A stretch of 64,000 nucleotides of DNA from Phaseolus vulgaris. Lineage: Eukaryota > Streptophyta > Magnoliopsida > Fabales > Fabaceae. The number at the start of each line of letters is the position of its first letter. Positions within the stretch are counted from its first letter, which is position 1. The translations under genes were made by a program, and so were the position numbers. Shown in pieces: positions 21,601 to 33,542 of this stretch. The DNA lies in assembly GCF_000499845.2 (NCBI RefSeq), contig NC_023758.2:3636311-3700310 (forward strand), written 5' to 3'. The notes under the pieces are model-generated. The model ran no database searches, was not told where the DNA came from, and saw nothing but the letters and a program-made list of their open reading frames with translations.

Positions 21601-24600
21601 AGAACAAACACAATGAGCACACAAGTTCATACCCACCTCACAAGATAGTCCAAAAAACTGAAAAGGAAAAAATGATGGAAATGTAGAAGAGATTAATTTA
21701 GTTGATGGGTTTTTCATGGTTTTTTTCTCTAGGAGAATATCTTATCCTCCTCTGCTTCTTTGCTGCATTATTAATTCTATTGTGGATTTCTTTCCTAGTT
21801 AAGTAAAAAAAATATAAAAAATATACCAATATGTTGCATGTAAAAAAGGTTAAAATCAAGTTTATCTCTATCTTTATACAGTGATTGCATTTAATGACTT
21901 ATATATAGGTTGTAGAATTAAAAATACTCTGAAATTTGATCATTTTTTTTACCTGTGTACAATGTCAAGCAGACTATAGCAACATTGAACTGCAGGACCA
22001 TGTAAAGTTCCATTCTTGTCTCCAACAACTACTCTTAATGCACGTGCATCATATACCTTATCAATGCTTGTATCCTTTCGTTTCATCTACACAAGACACA
22101 ATACAATCATGATATTTACCATTCAATTAGTTATTACCAAGTGATCTCCACAAACTTTAAGATCACTAGTGCAATCATTGCTCAGTAGGAAAGAAAAACA
22201 TTCAACGCTATGGCATATTATAAAACGAATGATGGAGAACGTATTAATATTAAAATAAATGAATATTAAAACTCATCATTAGAAACCTCAGCAAATCCAT
22301 GGGAACCTCAGATAAACAACCTATCTCCCACATCCCAAACACGGGAATTTGAATTCATATCTTATCCTTATAAGAGAAAAACTTCCGCGTTACCCTATTT
22401 AAGATGTTACTTTCCTTATTTGAACAAGTTGCACCACTATATAAGGGGATTTCAATCATCAAATCCGACTCATCCTTATGCACTAGCTAAACTCCTTGCT
22501 AAGTATGAAGTGTCTTTGGTAGCACCCCGTATAACCCATCACCATTGGAGTAGAAAGCAAATGCAAGAGTCACACTGTTGGTATGTCTAATGTAGAAAAC
22601 GAGATGATTTTGTAAAATTTTATTCCCATTTGTTTTGTTGGGTAGAAGGTACAAGGAAAGATAAAAATATGTAATAAAAAGACATAAATGTCCCTAATAA
22701 AAAACTAAAATAGAAAAAAATATATATAAGTATTTTGGTCTTTTTGTTTAGTGACCAAATTTCCACTTCCCATTCTTCGCACATTTGGATGAATCAGGAA
22801 TTAATATGGACCCCACACCTTTTTTTCATCCCTTCACCGTTAATTAAGCTTTAATAAAGGAGAAATAAAAAAGATCATGTTTTCCAATGTGGCTCATTTT
22901 TCCTTCCGCTTTAGGTCATTCCCAATAAACCATAAGAATCTAACAAAATTCAAGATCACGCAAATATGCAAATCTTTGCCAAAGAAAATGTGATTCAATG
23001 TTTTACTCACATTCACCAGTGCAGGAAAAAATAAACGAAGACTAACATCAAAAGCCTAGATGGTAGTTTGTGGGGGTGTTTTGAAGTAGGGATATCCATG
23101 TGAACATTGCCGAATAAAATCCACGGTCCTTCCAATAACATTTCTTGCTCACAAGAAAAGATGTGGTTAGCGAGAATAAATTTATTCTACAAAGATTTAC
23201 AACCACAAAATTTGACGGAAACCTTAGTACTCACAGCAATATTGTTTTTTCATTAACAAGGTGTCATTATTCACTATCATCTTGCTCCTATTAAACTATA
23301 GGAAAGAGAGAGACATTGAGCTCAGACCATGTGTTTCTAAAACAACACGGATGTTTATGAAATCAATACAATAAATGAAGATTTGATATCCGCTAATAAT
23401 AAAGATATGAAATATGGATATAAATAAAAACATTTCTAATATACATATATAATTTAGATATTCTTTCAACAACAAAGAAAGTTTCATAGACTTGTGTATC
23501 TTTTGGCAATCAAGCCAGCTTTATGACGATCCCATTTTAAGAGTGTACAACAACTGACATCCAACAATTGATTTGTGAGCTCAAAGAGGAACCAACTCCC
23601 AAGTATTACTACTTTGAAGGGTACACTTCTCATCAATCATCGATTGTCACTAGTCTAGGAGAGATAAAGCTTCAGCTGAGGACTTAGGAATAGGAATAGT
23701 AGATAACAAGCACAAACAAATATAATGTATGGTGGAAAGCTGATGATAATTGAGGTTAATATAGTGGGGAGAAGGATTACCGGTAGAAGATGTATCTTTT
23801 CTATAATAATGGGCCAGTGGTTTTCAGAAGAGACTAAATCTGATATAGGAGAAGGACCACACATAACCTCCACTTATCATTATTCGTCAAAGAGGAATCC
23901 CATACTGGAATTTCAATCGAGTGTGAATGATGTTAATATACTTGAGTTATGGCAGAGTCATATAGTGGTGATGAACGAAGATTGACAGTGGTGGAAAAGT
24001 GACTACATATATCATCATTACAAGGAACAAGTGTCTACGGAACAAACTCCAAGAAAGAGATATTTAAAAAGACAATACAAATTAATAAACAACTACAGAG
24101 AAAGAGTATCTCGACCATGTGAGGTTACATATAAAACATGTGGTACCAAAAACACATGGAGGAAGACTTAGAATGGGGGGAAATGATAGAGTGGGGTATC
24201 TCATCATTAAGGACAAGAGATGGCATCTAGCTAATGAGATAACATACTCTAAGGAGACATCCCCCCAAACACAATGAGGAAAATGATTGTGAAAAAGTGT
24301 CCGAGTACTTTCTATTAGATGTTTGTTTTTGGGTCAGTTACTCTATTTTGTTCAGGGGTACGAGGATAGGAAGTTTGTTGAAGAATACAATTCAATGTCA
24401 TGACCAATTGGAATGGGTGAGACAAATATTCACAGGTTGTCACTACGAAAAACTCGTGTAGATAAACCAAATTGTGTTTTGATTTCATTATAAAAGTTTG
24501 AAATATAAAAAACACATTTGTTTAATTCTTCATTAACTAAATTTAAGTACATCAAGAATAATCATCAATAAAGGTAACAAAATATTTAAAAATGGAAGAA

Positions 24601-27600
24601 GTAATATTATAGGAAGGATTCCAAATATCAAAGTGAACGAAAAAAAGGAGAAGAAACTTTTTTACTAAAACTATCAAGAAAAGAATGACGAATGTGTTTT
24701 CCTACCTGACATGACTCACAATTCAAACTAGACAATTTTTTTCTCTAATAATAAAGATATGGTAAGAGAATAAATAAAAAATGTTCTTAATAATACATAC
24801 ATAATCTATATATTCTTGGTTATATAAGACATGATCCTTATTTCTACAATTATAACGCTAACCATACATATGACGCCATAATTTTATACAATTGCATACC
24901 TTACTGTATAAACTATACAGGCTTTTTAATCGGCTGGATAAGGTAATTTCCATTCCTGGAACATAACTGCAAATACAGACGAAAACCTTTAAGAACTATA
25001 AAATTGTTTATACCATGGCACTGTAGTCAGCAATAGATAGTGCTTCAAGAAACACAAAAATATGCTTCACCATTCACTTGCCATGGACGATACCAAAATG
25101 TAAAAGTGGTAAAAGATAATGGTAAACAAGAACATACGAAGCTGATATAGTCATTTCCCGCTCAAGTGCTTCCTCACAAATTACCAATGATGCCAAAGCT
25201 AACCCAGCATCTTGTACAACCTTTGGTTTGGTGCATGTCCCAAGATTACTCCCAATACTATTGAGATAGTTAGCCCGTTTTCTCCGATCCAACAATATAT
25301 CAAATGGAACTACAGCTTCCAAAAGATCCTGAAAAGTAAAATTAAAAAAAAAATTTGTTCTCACCCTTTCCTGAAACTTGTTGAAACAATGAAGATGTAA
25401 CATTGCCTTACAGCCTCAGTAATTACTTAAACTATCAATCATGAACGTCTAAGGACAAGGAGTTCATTTCAGATAGCCCCCTTAAATATATCTTTAGAAT
25501 TTTTATAACCATAATATACTTTGAATAAAATACATTCGATAACAAGGACTGAAAGAAGATTTTACAGGTTTCTTTCAAACTTCAAATATCCTTTTTTTAT
25601 TGAGCTACATACGGGATATTAAGAACAAGTTAAGGTAACAATACTTCCTTGTTCACATACTTTTCAGTCTCACTTCCCCTCCTCATTCATTTTTTTCTAT
25701 AATATTAGTAGAAAACAATTGGAACTTGCAAAATAACAGAAATATATATAAGCAAACAGTATAATCATTGAATTATTTTTACTCCTTCATATTTCATAGC
25801 CAGGACAAAACTAGCATTTTGGTGTAAGATTTTACAGTGGCAATAAGCACTAGCATAACCAGAAAGCAACCACAAATGAAAACTGTACACCAGAATTTAA
25901 TCAAATCTAATGATCATACATAGAGTACAAACAAGTAGAATGAAGTAATCAACCCTTGCACTTAAAAATTCTTACCTTCATACTCACATCCCCATTGAAC
26001 GTCAAGGATCCGTTATAGAAAGGTGTTGAATTGTTCTCATTCAAATGTATCAAATTGCCTTTTACAGAGAATCTTCTCAAGTTTCCTGTTCTGCTAGTAG
26101 GACTCCACATGGAAGCCAAATCGGCTCGCATCTTTTGAAATATTTGAGGCTGGTATCAACGAACAAATACAAACATAGGTGGGCCAGTGTCAATAAATTA
26201 TAATGGTCTTATTATGTCATCTTGATAATGCTAACATTTTGTTGTTTATCTTAAAACTTGGGTTTGGGCTCAATTTAATCTTACAAAACTAACATATAAG
26301 GTAAGAATTGTTCTCCATTCATATAGACTTTAATTTAGTCATCTCACTAGTTGATGTGAGATTTATAGCACGCCTCTCACGTCAATAACTAAACATCACG
26401 ATGAAATTTGCAAGACTTGACATGCAATGTAAGGATGGTCTGATGGACTGACTAGTAGGATTAGGGTTGTCCCCCACTTATATTCTTTAATTTGGACATG
26501 TCACTAGTTAATGTAGAACCTACAACTACTTAAATACAGAAATTTAAATAGTGTAACTTTCCGATCATCCACTTCCTGTTTAAAAATGAGATAAAATAAT
26601 AAAGGTCCAGCAAATAGCTTAAGGGAGGTGAGAAGATTTTCATAGGGACCGGAGAACTTCATTGTTTCTGTATTTTTGTCTTTCTGCTGTGTCTAAGGTT
26701 CTTATAAGATTATATTAATATAATTGATCACTATCAAAGCAAAAGAAACATATATACTAATAGAAGACCTGTAGAACAGCAAAGCATAAATCTTCCAGTT
26801 CAGCTTTCAACGCCCACAGACCCAATCTTGAAGCAAGTGAACACCAAATGATTAAGGTCTCCTCTGCAACAGCTTGAGCTTTTTGCAATGGCAGAGCATG
26901 ACTGCAGAGAGAGATAGTGTCACCTAATAAAAATGACCTATGAAACATAACTTATAACCTGCTTATCTAAAAAGTCAAAAGGCCCCACATGGCTAAGTTT
27001 GCTGGTTAAAGATGGCTACTAAAGCAAGGAAGTAAAAATCACTACCAAAAACCATGAAGAATTGAGAGGGCTATAATATTAAAATAAATTTTGTTTCATC
27101 TTCAAATAACAACAGATCTGGAGTAAAAGGCCAGAAAAGGGAAAATAAGCAAGACCAACAATAATCGGGTATAAAAGGAAAGAAGTTAAGAAGCCCAGAG
27201 TAAGTACATTGTTCTCATGTTGTGAAGACGATCTGCAAGCTTGATGAGCACAACACGTGGATCATCAACCATTCCCAAAAGCATTTCTCGTAAATTACTT
27301 GCCTAGCAGATTATGAATGTAACATATCAGAAAAGTTTGCTGCTAATTCCACCACCCTCTACCACGTTTTACAAATTTCAGAATGTGTATAGTTTCAGTA
27401 TTGTCTTGACCAACCACCAGATGCATTATATTGATAGATACAAAAGATTGTTGCATTGACCTGTATTTTGGAAGCTTAGTATCGTAAAATGAAATGGATT
27501 GTGCACAAAATTGGCCAACCTCAAGCTTCTATAAGAATAAGTATTAAATATCTATTATAGAGAAAGAGGATGATATGATACAATCTTCTCTTCACAATTA

Positions 27601-27715
27601 ATCTTTATATTGTTTAAAAACCATCTTAGGCATCCATTGTTTTCAGTATATTTTGATATTGATGATTAACATGATACCAAAGTAAACTTGAAAGTCTCAA
27701 GAGCTAATTGATATA

Positions 27716-27751
<36 letters not shown>

Positions 27752-30701
27752 CAAAGGCAGATTACGTACCTCTTCTTCGCCAAGGACACCCTGGTTTACA
27801 CTTACCCTTCGATGTCTGCGTAATAGCTGCAAAAGTTGATGCAGTTATTGCATAATATGGTAATAAAAGAAAACAGCAACAATCTCCAGAGTTGTTAGGA
27901 GAATTAAGCTTGAAGCATCTAATCCACAAATACAATGAAATAGAAGAATATGTCACTAAACTCTTTCCCTATTGCCCCATACATCTGCATTAGCTATGAG
28001 ATAACTGTTAGAGCTTAAGATTCCTAAAAACTTGAGATATTAGGTTCATAGTTGAAAATGGTTTACAGGTTCATAGTAACTTGTAATGAAATTTATTTCA
28101 ATTATGAAAAATAGGGCAGCTAGGTAATAGATAGAGACTTTAATGCCATGTCCAAGACCAATACGAGCGAAAAGCTTTATAATAAGTTTGTAAGATGAAT
28201 GGATACAAAGACTTCTATATCTTTATTTCAATCAAGGTGTGTAGCAAATTGCATTCTAAAATCTAGCAAGCTAACTATTATGTACCTCCCACCTCCTTCA
28301 AGATACAAAAAAAATTCAAAGATATGGTACCTGATTAATGTAGCTTAACCTTGAAACACTAGCTACCAATTTGACCACATCATCCCCAAACTCTGCCCGA
28401 ATGTCCTGCAGACTTTGGCAAGTGTCATCGACCACGTCATGTAAAATACCAGCCACAACAGTGTCAACAGCCTGAAACAGAGTATCACTATCTCAAACAA
28501 AGGAACAATTGAATAGAAACATGTTTTCAACCTGCAGTGCATTTAGCTGAAAAATGCAAACGATAACAGTAATATAAAAGTTAATGCAGTTCAAAGTAGT
28601 AAAGATTCAGTTTAGCTGTCTCAGTGACGTCAAAGGCTAAATCTGGTAAAAGAAAGACAATATTTTCAAAAAAAAATTCAATCAATTTAGAAACTGAGAT
28701 GTGCAAGAAAGATATGGGAGCTTCGGTGGAAACTGCAGACATTTAAAAATAATAAAACAATATATCATACATTATCCAATAGTTTAAATATCAAAACTAA
28801 AAATTATGTATAAATGAGATAAATGATATTGACATTTATCAGTATAATTAATAGTACTTCGTCAACTTTAGTGTTCCACTAATATGTTTCTTCAGATTTT
28901 TTGTAACATCATAAAAGAAGAACATCCCCAGTATGTTTGTTGAAATTTATGGCGTATTAAAAATATATATGTTCTAATTAATGATACTGTCATTATATGC
29001 CTGGTTAAATGATGATGGCATCATGATCAAATTTATTAAATTATAATTAGGTCTGCCATTTTGTTTGTTCCATAACGGCATGGGTTCTCCTGAGTACATT
29101 GGATGATGAAGGGGCGATGAGGAGGAAAGGAAGTCGTGAATGCCTTCTTTTTTTCCACAAAGTAAAACAAATACCAAAACAAATCCAGTCACTATTACTA
29201 GCTGATCATTGGAGTTCATACTCGTTTACCACTTGATGGAACCAATGCAGCCAAAATTCTTCCTGTGTGGATACAATGTGTTAAATAAGGGTCTCCAGTC
29301 TTCCGCATTTGGCCACGATGTGCTTTTCTTGCAAATGCTATAGCCTTCTGTACCTACCTTCACACATAAGGTGTTTTAATGATGTAAAAAGATAACATAC
29401 AAGTCATAATACAACACAAGTACAGATATTAAACCTTTGCATCGTTAAATATTGGGTAACCAGTAACATCTACTCCATCCAGCGTCACTGTACCTGCATG
29501 TTATAAATTTTGCTAATAAGAAAACTTACGAATAGACCAACCCTATCATGTGATGACAGACACGGCAACAGAAACTTTCTGTGGCATGCAAAGAACTATG
29601 AATTGTATATCTCAGCACTATTTAATGACACATGACTTGATGCTCCCCCTCAAGCATTTCGTATACGATATGATACTTACAAAATTATATAGCATGTGAT
29701 AAACGTAGACTAGATGATACTAACATGATTCTAGTAGATTACTAATGTTGGAGATCCTACCGCCACTAAGAATAAGATCATATTAGTATATATAAGGGGT
29801 TAGTAAGATTGAGTTACACATAAATATATGTACTAAGATGATATCAGAATATGATATAGAGTCATACAGAATCCACTCTAGTTAGGTTTTTGGGGCTTTT
29901 ATGCCACCGTTATAATTCTTTGTCCTTGTAAATCACTTCCTAATTTCTAGAAAAGTATTGATATATTCCTTTCTTAAACTTCACCCACGAAGGGGATTAG
30001 TTTCCGATTTTGGTTCATCCAAGAATAGAGCTTCTATATTTCTATCTTATACGTGTTTCTATGTCTCAAATGCAATCCGTAATATTATATTTTCATAACT
30101 TGTTTAGAGACTTGGATATACGTGAAGTACTATCAGAACTGAATACACGAAGCAAGTACAAGTATCCGTGCACGTGCTTCATAGGACACTATCTTCAGCA
30201 AAAGTCTTCAATCCGCAAATTCGTGAAATTAAACAATCATAAGCGCTTAAGCGACGCTTTAATTTGGCATCAGAAATCACGTAAGCATATTAAATCAAAT
30301 TCAACCGCAATCGTGCAAGAGAATTTAAAATAAAATAAAGAGAGGAAAACAGAAGAAGAAGAAGAAGAAGACGCGGAACCTGGTTGCTCCTGCAGTTTAG
30401 GCCACAGGAAATCGACCTTAGTGGATAGACAAGCGCCGGAGGCAATTGCGACGGCGGTGACGGCAACCTGTGTGATGGCTGAAGAGACGGCGCTATGGAC
30501 GGATGCGGCTTTGGCAGCGGCGGCGATTACGTTATCGGAGGTGAGAACAGGAGTGAGAGACGTCGGAACAGCGATTTGGTCAAGCAAACAGCAAAATCTG
30601 AAACGGTTAGGTTTGAAGGATCGGAATCTGCGAAGAAATGGAGATTTGTTCTGAGCTGCTAACATTTTGGAGCGTTGGCATGAGAGCACGCTCATGCTCA
30701 T
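18610..30701 (-). CDS. RSH1: RelA/SpoT homolog 1, chloroplast (p)ppGpp hydrolase-type
   Basis: Eighteen exons, in transcript order: 30380-30701, 29435-29493, 29222-29347, 28331-28471, 27770-27826, 27208-27302, 26769-26901, 25976-26149, 25138-25328, 24900-24966, 21953-22086, 21419-21485, 21251-21313, 20925-21166, 20710-20836, 20354-20446, 19363-19548, 18610-18897. They give a closed 854-residue frame, close to Arabidopsis RSH1. The first 60 residues are Ser/Arg-rich, like a chloroplast transit peptide. The HD hydrolase domain has His137, the HD pair at 180-181 ([10 protein letters not shown]) and [10 protein letters not shown] near 256-265. The synthetase-like domain runs about 430-620 ([40 protein letters not shown]). 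A TGS domain closes the protein (about 797-854), and there is no room for a downstream ACT domain. The synthetase Gly is Ser444, so hydrolysis of the plastid alarmone is the likely activity. The exon-15 acceptor was fixed by frame, because the next AG downstream would bring in a stop. Confidence 0.93.
23480..24760 (-). pseudogene. Ty1/copia polyprotein fossil inside RSH1 intron 10
   Basis: The 2.8-kb RSH1 intron (22087-24899) contains, on the same strand as RSH1, a decayed copia pol segment in normal order. Near 24660-24740 there is the pre-integrase zinc-finger tail (CESC.VGKH-like). Near 24320-24590 the integrase core is recognisable ([10 protein letters not shown], then HPF...[19 protein letters not shown]). 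Near 24180-24240 lies a '[10 protein letters not shown]' block. Near 23510-23680 the start of reverse transcriptase appears ([15 protein letters not shown]). Several stop codons and frame changes separate these, so no protein is encoded. I could not delimit LTRs. Confidence 0.7.
26270..26545. repeat. LTR-like dispersed repeat, two partial copies, in RSH1 intron 7
   Basis: Two successive versions of a phrase ('aaggtaagaattgttctcca...catctcactagttgatgtgag' and 'ggattagggttgtcccccac...catgtcactagttaatgtag') occur about 130-170 bases apart. They belong to the same LTR-like family seen at 16860-17115, in the opposite sense to the 29740 copy. It is non-coding and lies inside the intron between the exons at 26769-26901 and 25976-26149. 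Confidence 0.4.
27713..27751. repeat. TA/TG compound microsatellite in RSH1 intron
   Basis: A run of TA dinucleotides changes directly into TG dinucleotides just upstream (in + coordinates) of the RSH1 exon at 27770-27826. It lies in the intron and is likely length-polymorphic. Confidence 0.9.
29743..29960 (+). repeat. Partial LTR-like element in RSH1 intron 1
   Basis: The sequence starts tgttggagatcctaccgcca and continues with 'taagatcatattagtatatataaggggtt', a layout (TGTTGGAGATCC, then TATATAAG about 40 bases on) I associate with a copia-type LTR family in plants. A clean CA end and a target-site duplication were not found, so this is best called a truncated LTR or solo-LTR relic. It lies within RSH1 intron 29494-30379. 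Confidence 0.4.
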
Positions 30702-31274
30702 AGTTGTTTAACAGTGAAGTAAATAGTGATGATGGAAGAGACGGTTATTCTCCCGGGAAAATGGCGTGAGAGAGAAAATGAGTGGTTGAAAAGGGAAAAA
30801 AGGAATCTATGGCCACGGTTGCTGATTTTTCTCATTGAAATCTGGTTTTGTATTTTTGTGCGATGCATCTCTTCTTCACCACTAACGCTTGGTATTCTAG
30901 AGGATAAAGAAGGAGCAAGTGCCATGCCATCCTAAAACAAATTGTATTTTATTTAAATATTTTTTCTGAATATATTTAAAAATATAAAATAAATAAAGAG
31001 GATAATGACTATGTAAAATGGTTTTACAGTGTGATTTTTACGTCATTGTCGTATTAGTTATTATTAATAAATTTTCACATAATTACAGCAATAATATATT
31101 TATTTCTACGAGATAATTTATAATATATAACATTATATCATAAATTTTCATTATGATATATATTTTTTTCTATAAGATAATAACCTGTCAAACCGTGCTA
31201 ATAACACAGTTAAAGAAAATAATAAATTAAATATGAAATTATTTATTTAGTTAATATTTATACAAAAAACTTAT

Positions 31275-31276
<2 letters not shown>

Positions 31277-31310
<34 letters not shown>
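31277..31310. repeat. TA dinucleotide microsatellite
   Basis: An uninterrupted TA run of about 34 bases in intergenic AT-rich DNA. Confidence 0.95.
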
Positions 31311-31315
<5 letters not shown>

Positions 31316-32116
31316 ATTATGTAAAGAGATTCCAATATTTTTGGTAAAAGTATTATTGATTGTAGATAATGATGGATGTGCTGTTCATGTTATATAAAGA
31401 CCAAATTTGATAATTTTAATGGACAAATTCATGGTGCAGTTTACTGAATGAAAATAATGTGGCTAAAATAATTTATATATTAATTAATGTATAGATACTT
31501 TTGTTTTGCATTGTTTCTTTGAACTTTTATTTGTTTGGTTTGTAAAGTAAGTTAATTTTAACCTATATATTTAATCAATTTCATTTTTTATATTTTTCTT
31601 GTAATAGTTTTTTTTTCTGGAAAAGACCTTTGGAATAATTGTTATTTATGAAAATGATTTCATTTAAAAGTGATTTTCGGAGGAAAATTTATTTAAAAAT
31701 TATCCAGAATAACTTTTGATTTTAGTGTACGCTTTTATAGAAAAAAAAAACTAACTTTTCTCAAAAACAAAACTTTTCTCAACAAATATTTAATGAAAAG
31801 GAATTCACATCAAATAATTTCTTTTATCAATCATTGGTCCTTAAATATTTCACATATTATCAATTTAGTCATTTGAAAAAACAAAAACAAAATATTGTCC
31901 CTAAATCTGTAAAACTACAAATTAGTTTGTAAATATTACAATTTAATAACAAAATAGTCCTTGATTAACAATAAAATAGTTGTACAAAACTTAACAATTC
32001 AACTTAACAGAAAGAATTTTTTTAATATTTAAATATTTTTTATTCACTTAAAAAATAAATTAACAACATTTCCTAAAGACCAAAATTATCACTTACATTT
32101 ACCCTTTACTTCTTTC

Positions 32117-32333
32117 TTTATATATGCCTAAGCGACACTGCTTGAAGTTAACCTGTAAGAAGAAACTCCTTCGCTAATTCGAAAGAGAAGAGGAAGCGCA
32201 GGGAAAGCGTAACGACTTTAGAGGCAATTCCACGTTGAAGCAGGAAGTTTGAATTTAGCGAGAAGGGGGAAGTTTCCATTCGATCAATCAGCGGGTCAAT
32301 TGTCTATTTACTTTCATCTCATCGTAAGCAAAA
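32117..32333 (+). promoter_or_regulatory. Orphan TATA box and leader-like exon beside the MULE
   Basis: A TTTATATATG element at 32117-32126 is followed after about 30 bases by a purine-rich, GC-richer stretch typical of plant 5' UTRs. It ends in a good donor (cgtaagc at about 32332). No coding exon follows before the MULE terminal repeat at 32691. It may be the leader of the downstream DUF946 gene, of a lost gene, or of a non-coding transcript. It is inferred from composition and motifs only. Confidence 0.35.
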
Positions 32334-32690
32334 GCTTTGACTTCTGAACAACTATGAAAGACCAGTTGATGTTTGTCGTCGTAATCATTCTCGAATACCC
32401 TCGCTAGGGGTTTTAGTTCCAACTAGCAGCAAAAAGGCTTGAACACATAACTTCGTATTACTTAAGCAATTTAGAAAAGAGACTTTTCCACGTCAACAAA
32501 GTCCAACGATGAAAAGGGAGGGTACCCGCATTTAGACAAATGTGCTTAAAACGTGCAGCGAAAATGTTTTTTTTTAACAGAAATGGTACAATTTGATAAG
32601 AAAATTATGAGATTTTGAAAAAAATATTCATAACCTGGTATCATCGGAACACAACTTCATGAGAAGAGTTTGAATTTATAAAAAAAAAAA

Positions 32691-32791
32691 TTAATTATCT
32701 TTTTCGTCCCTATATTTATAGCCAATAGTCAATTTGGTACCGTGATTTTTAAAAAATTCAATTTGGTCCCTAAGTTTTCTAAAATGTATTC
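32691..32791 (+). repeat. MULE left terminal inverted repeat
   Basis: A 101-bp arm that pairs with 36178-36278 with only a handful of mismatches (for example T/C at position 8 and a small cluster around position 50). The similarity stops abruptly after 'aaaatgtattc'. Confidence 0.9.
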
Positions 32792-32803
32792 GCTGTCAGC
32801 CAG

Positions 32804-32990
32804 GGTTGAATGGAAGACTCGTTTGTGTGTGAAACTGTTTGATTTTTTTCCTAAGTGAATACTCATCTGTTTGACGTGAAATTTGTGGCGTTTTATCCCA
32901 AATTCAATCTAGATTCTTACGTGAAATTTCAGAAAAAAATTATTCCGGGACAATTTATCTGAAATTTTGTAAAAAACCAAAGCTATCCTC
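32804..32990 (+). repeat. Internal direct repeat of the MULE, copy 1
   Basis: A 187-bp segment, starting ggttgaatgg and ending gctatcctc, that recurs at 33345-33531 at a constant offset of 541 bases. The copies share long identical runs (for example gtgaatactcatctgtttga) with scattered substitutions. Confidence 0.85.
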
Positions 32991-33344
32991 TAGCAAAATT
33001 TGTGAAATTTCGCCATACTTTCTGCAATTTTATTCTGTGTTAAAAAATTGCGTTGAAAAATTCACACAAGCACTTTCTTGTGTTGTTTGCACCCTGCGAA
33101 GGAGACACGTCCATAATCAAATCACAAAAAGGAGATATAGGGAAGAAAAGCTAGGACATTTTGTTTTCGGAAAACCGGTTTTGTTCACTCTCGGTCTGTG
33201 TCTTACAATGCCCTATTCCTTGGGTCTTTAGGTCTGAAAATTTTACCAGACATTCTTCATTGTCTGTATTGATTTTTGGCTGAAATTTGAGCCCCAGATT
33301 CGTCCCACAAGATTTTCAATACATTTTCTATTCATCATTGCCAA

Positions 33345-33531
33345 GGTTGAAAGCAAGGCTTGTTTGTGTGTGAAATTGTTTGATTTTTTTTCCTAGGTGA
33401 ATACTCATCTGTTTGACGTGAAATTTGTGGCGTTTTGTCCCAAATTCAGTCATATTCTTTCGTGGAATTTCAGGAAAAAATTATTTCGGGACAATTTTTC
33501 TGAAATTTTGTGAAAAACCAAGGCTATCCTC
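33345..33531 (+). repeat. Internal direct repeat of the MULE, copy 2
   Basis: Second copy of the 187-bp unit. It ends about 12 bases before the truncated end of the transposase reading frame (stop at 33543-33545), so the duplication occupies the place where the transposase C-terminus should be. Confidence 0.85.
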
Positions 33532-33542
33532 CACATTAAAGT

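Larger units (their letters stand above)
30702..32690. other. Upstream region of RSH1, intergenic
   Basis: The first 250 bases are the probable RSH1 promoter and 5' UTR (reverse strand). A short ORF at 30726-30935 (+) is not supported by composition or family. A long TA microsatellite lies at 31277-31310. From 32100 to 32340 composition shifts to GC-richer leader-like DNA (listed separately). The right edge is the MULE terminal repeat. Confidence 0.6.

Noticed and set aside
30421..30654. A 77-residue plus-strand ORF over RSH1 exon 1
   Set aside because: It is antisense to the RSH1 transit-peptide exon, which joins in frame to the rest of RSH1.
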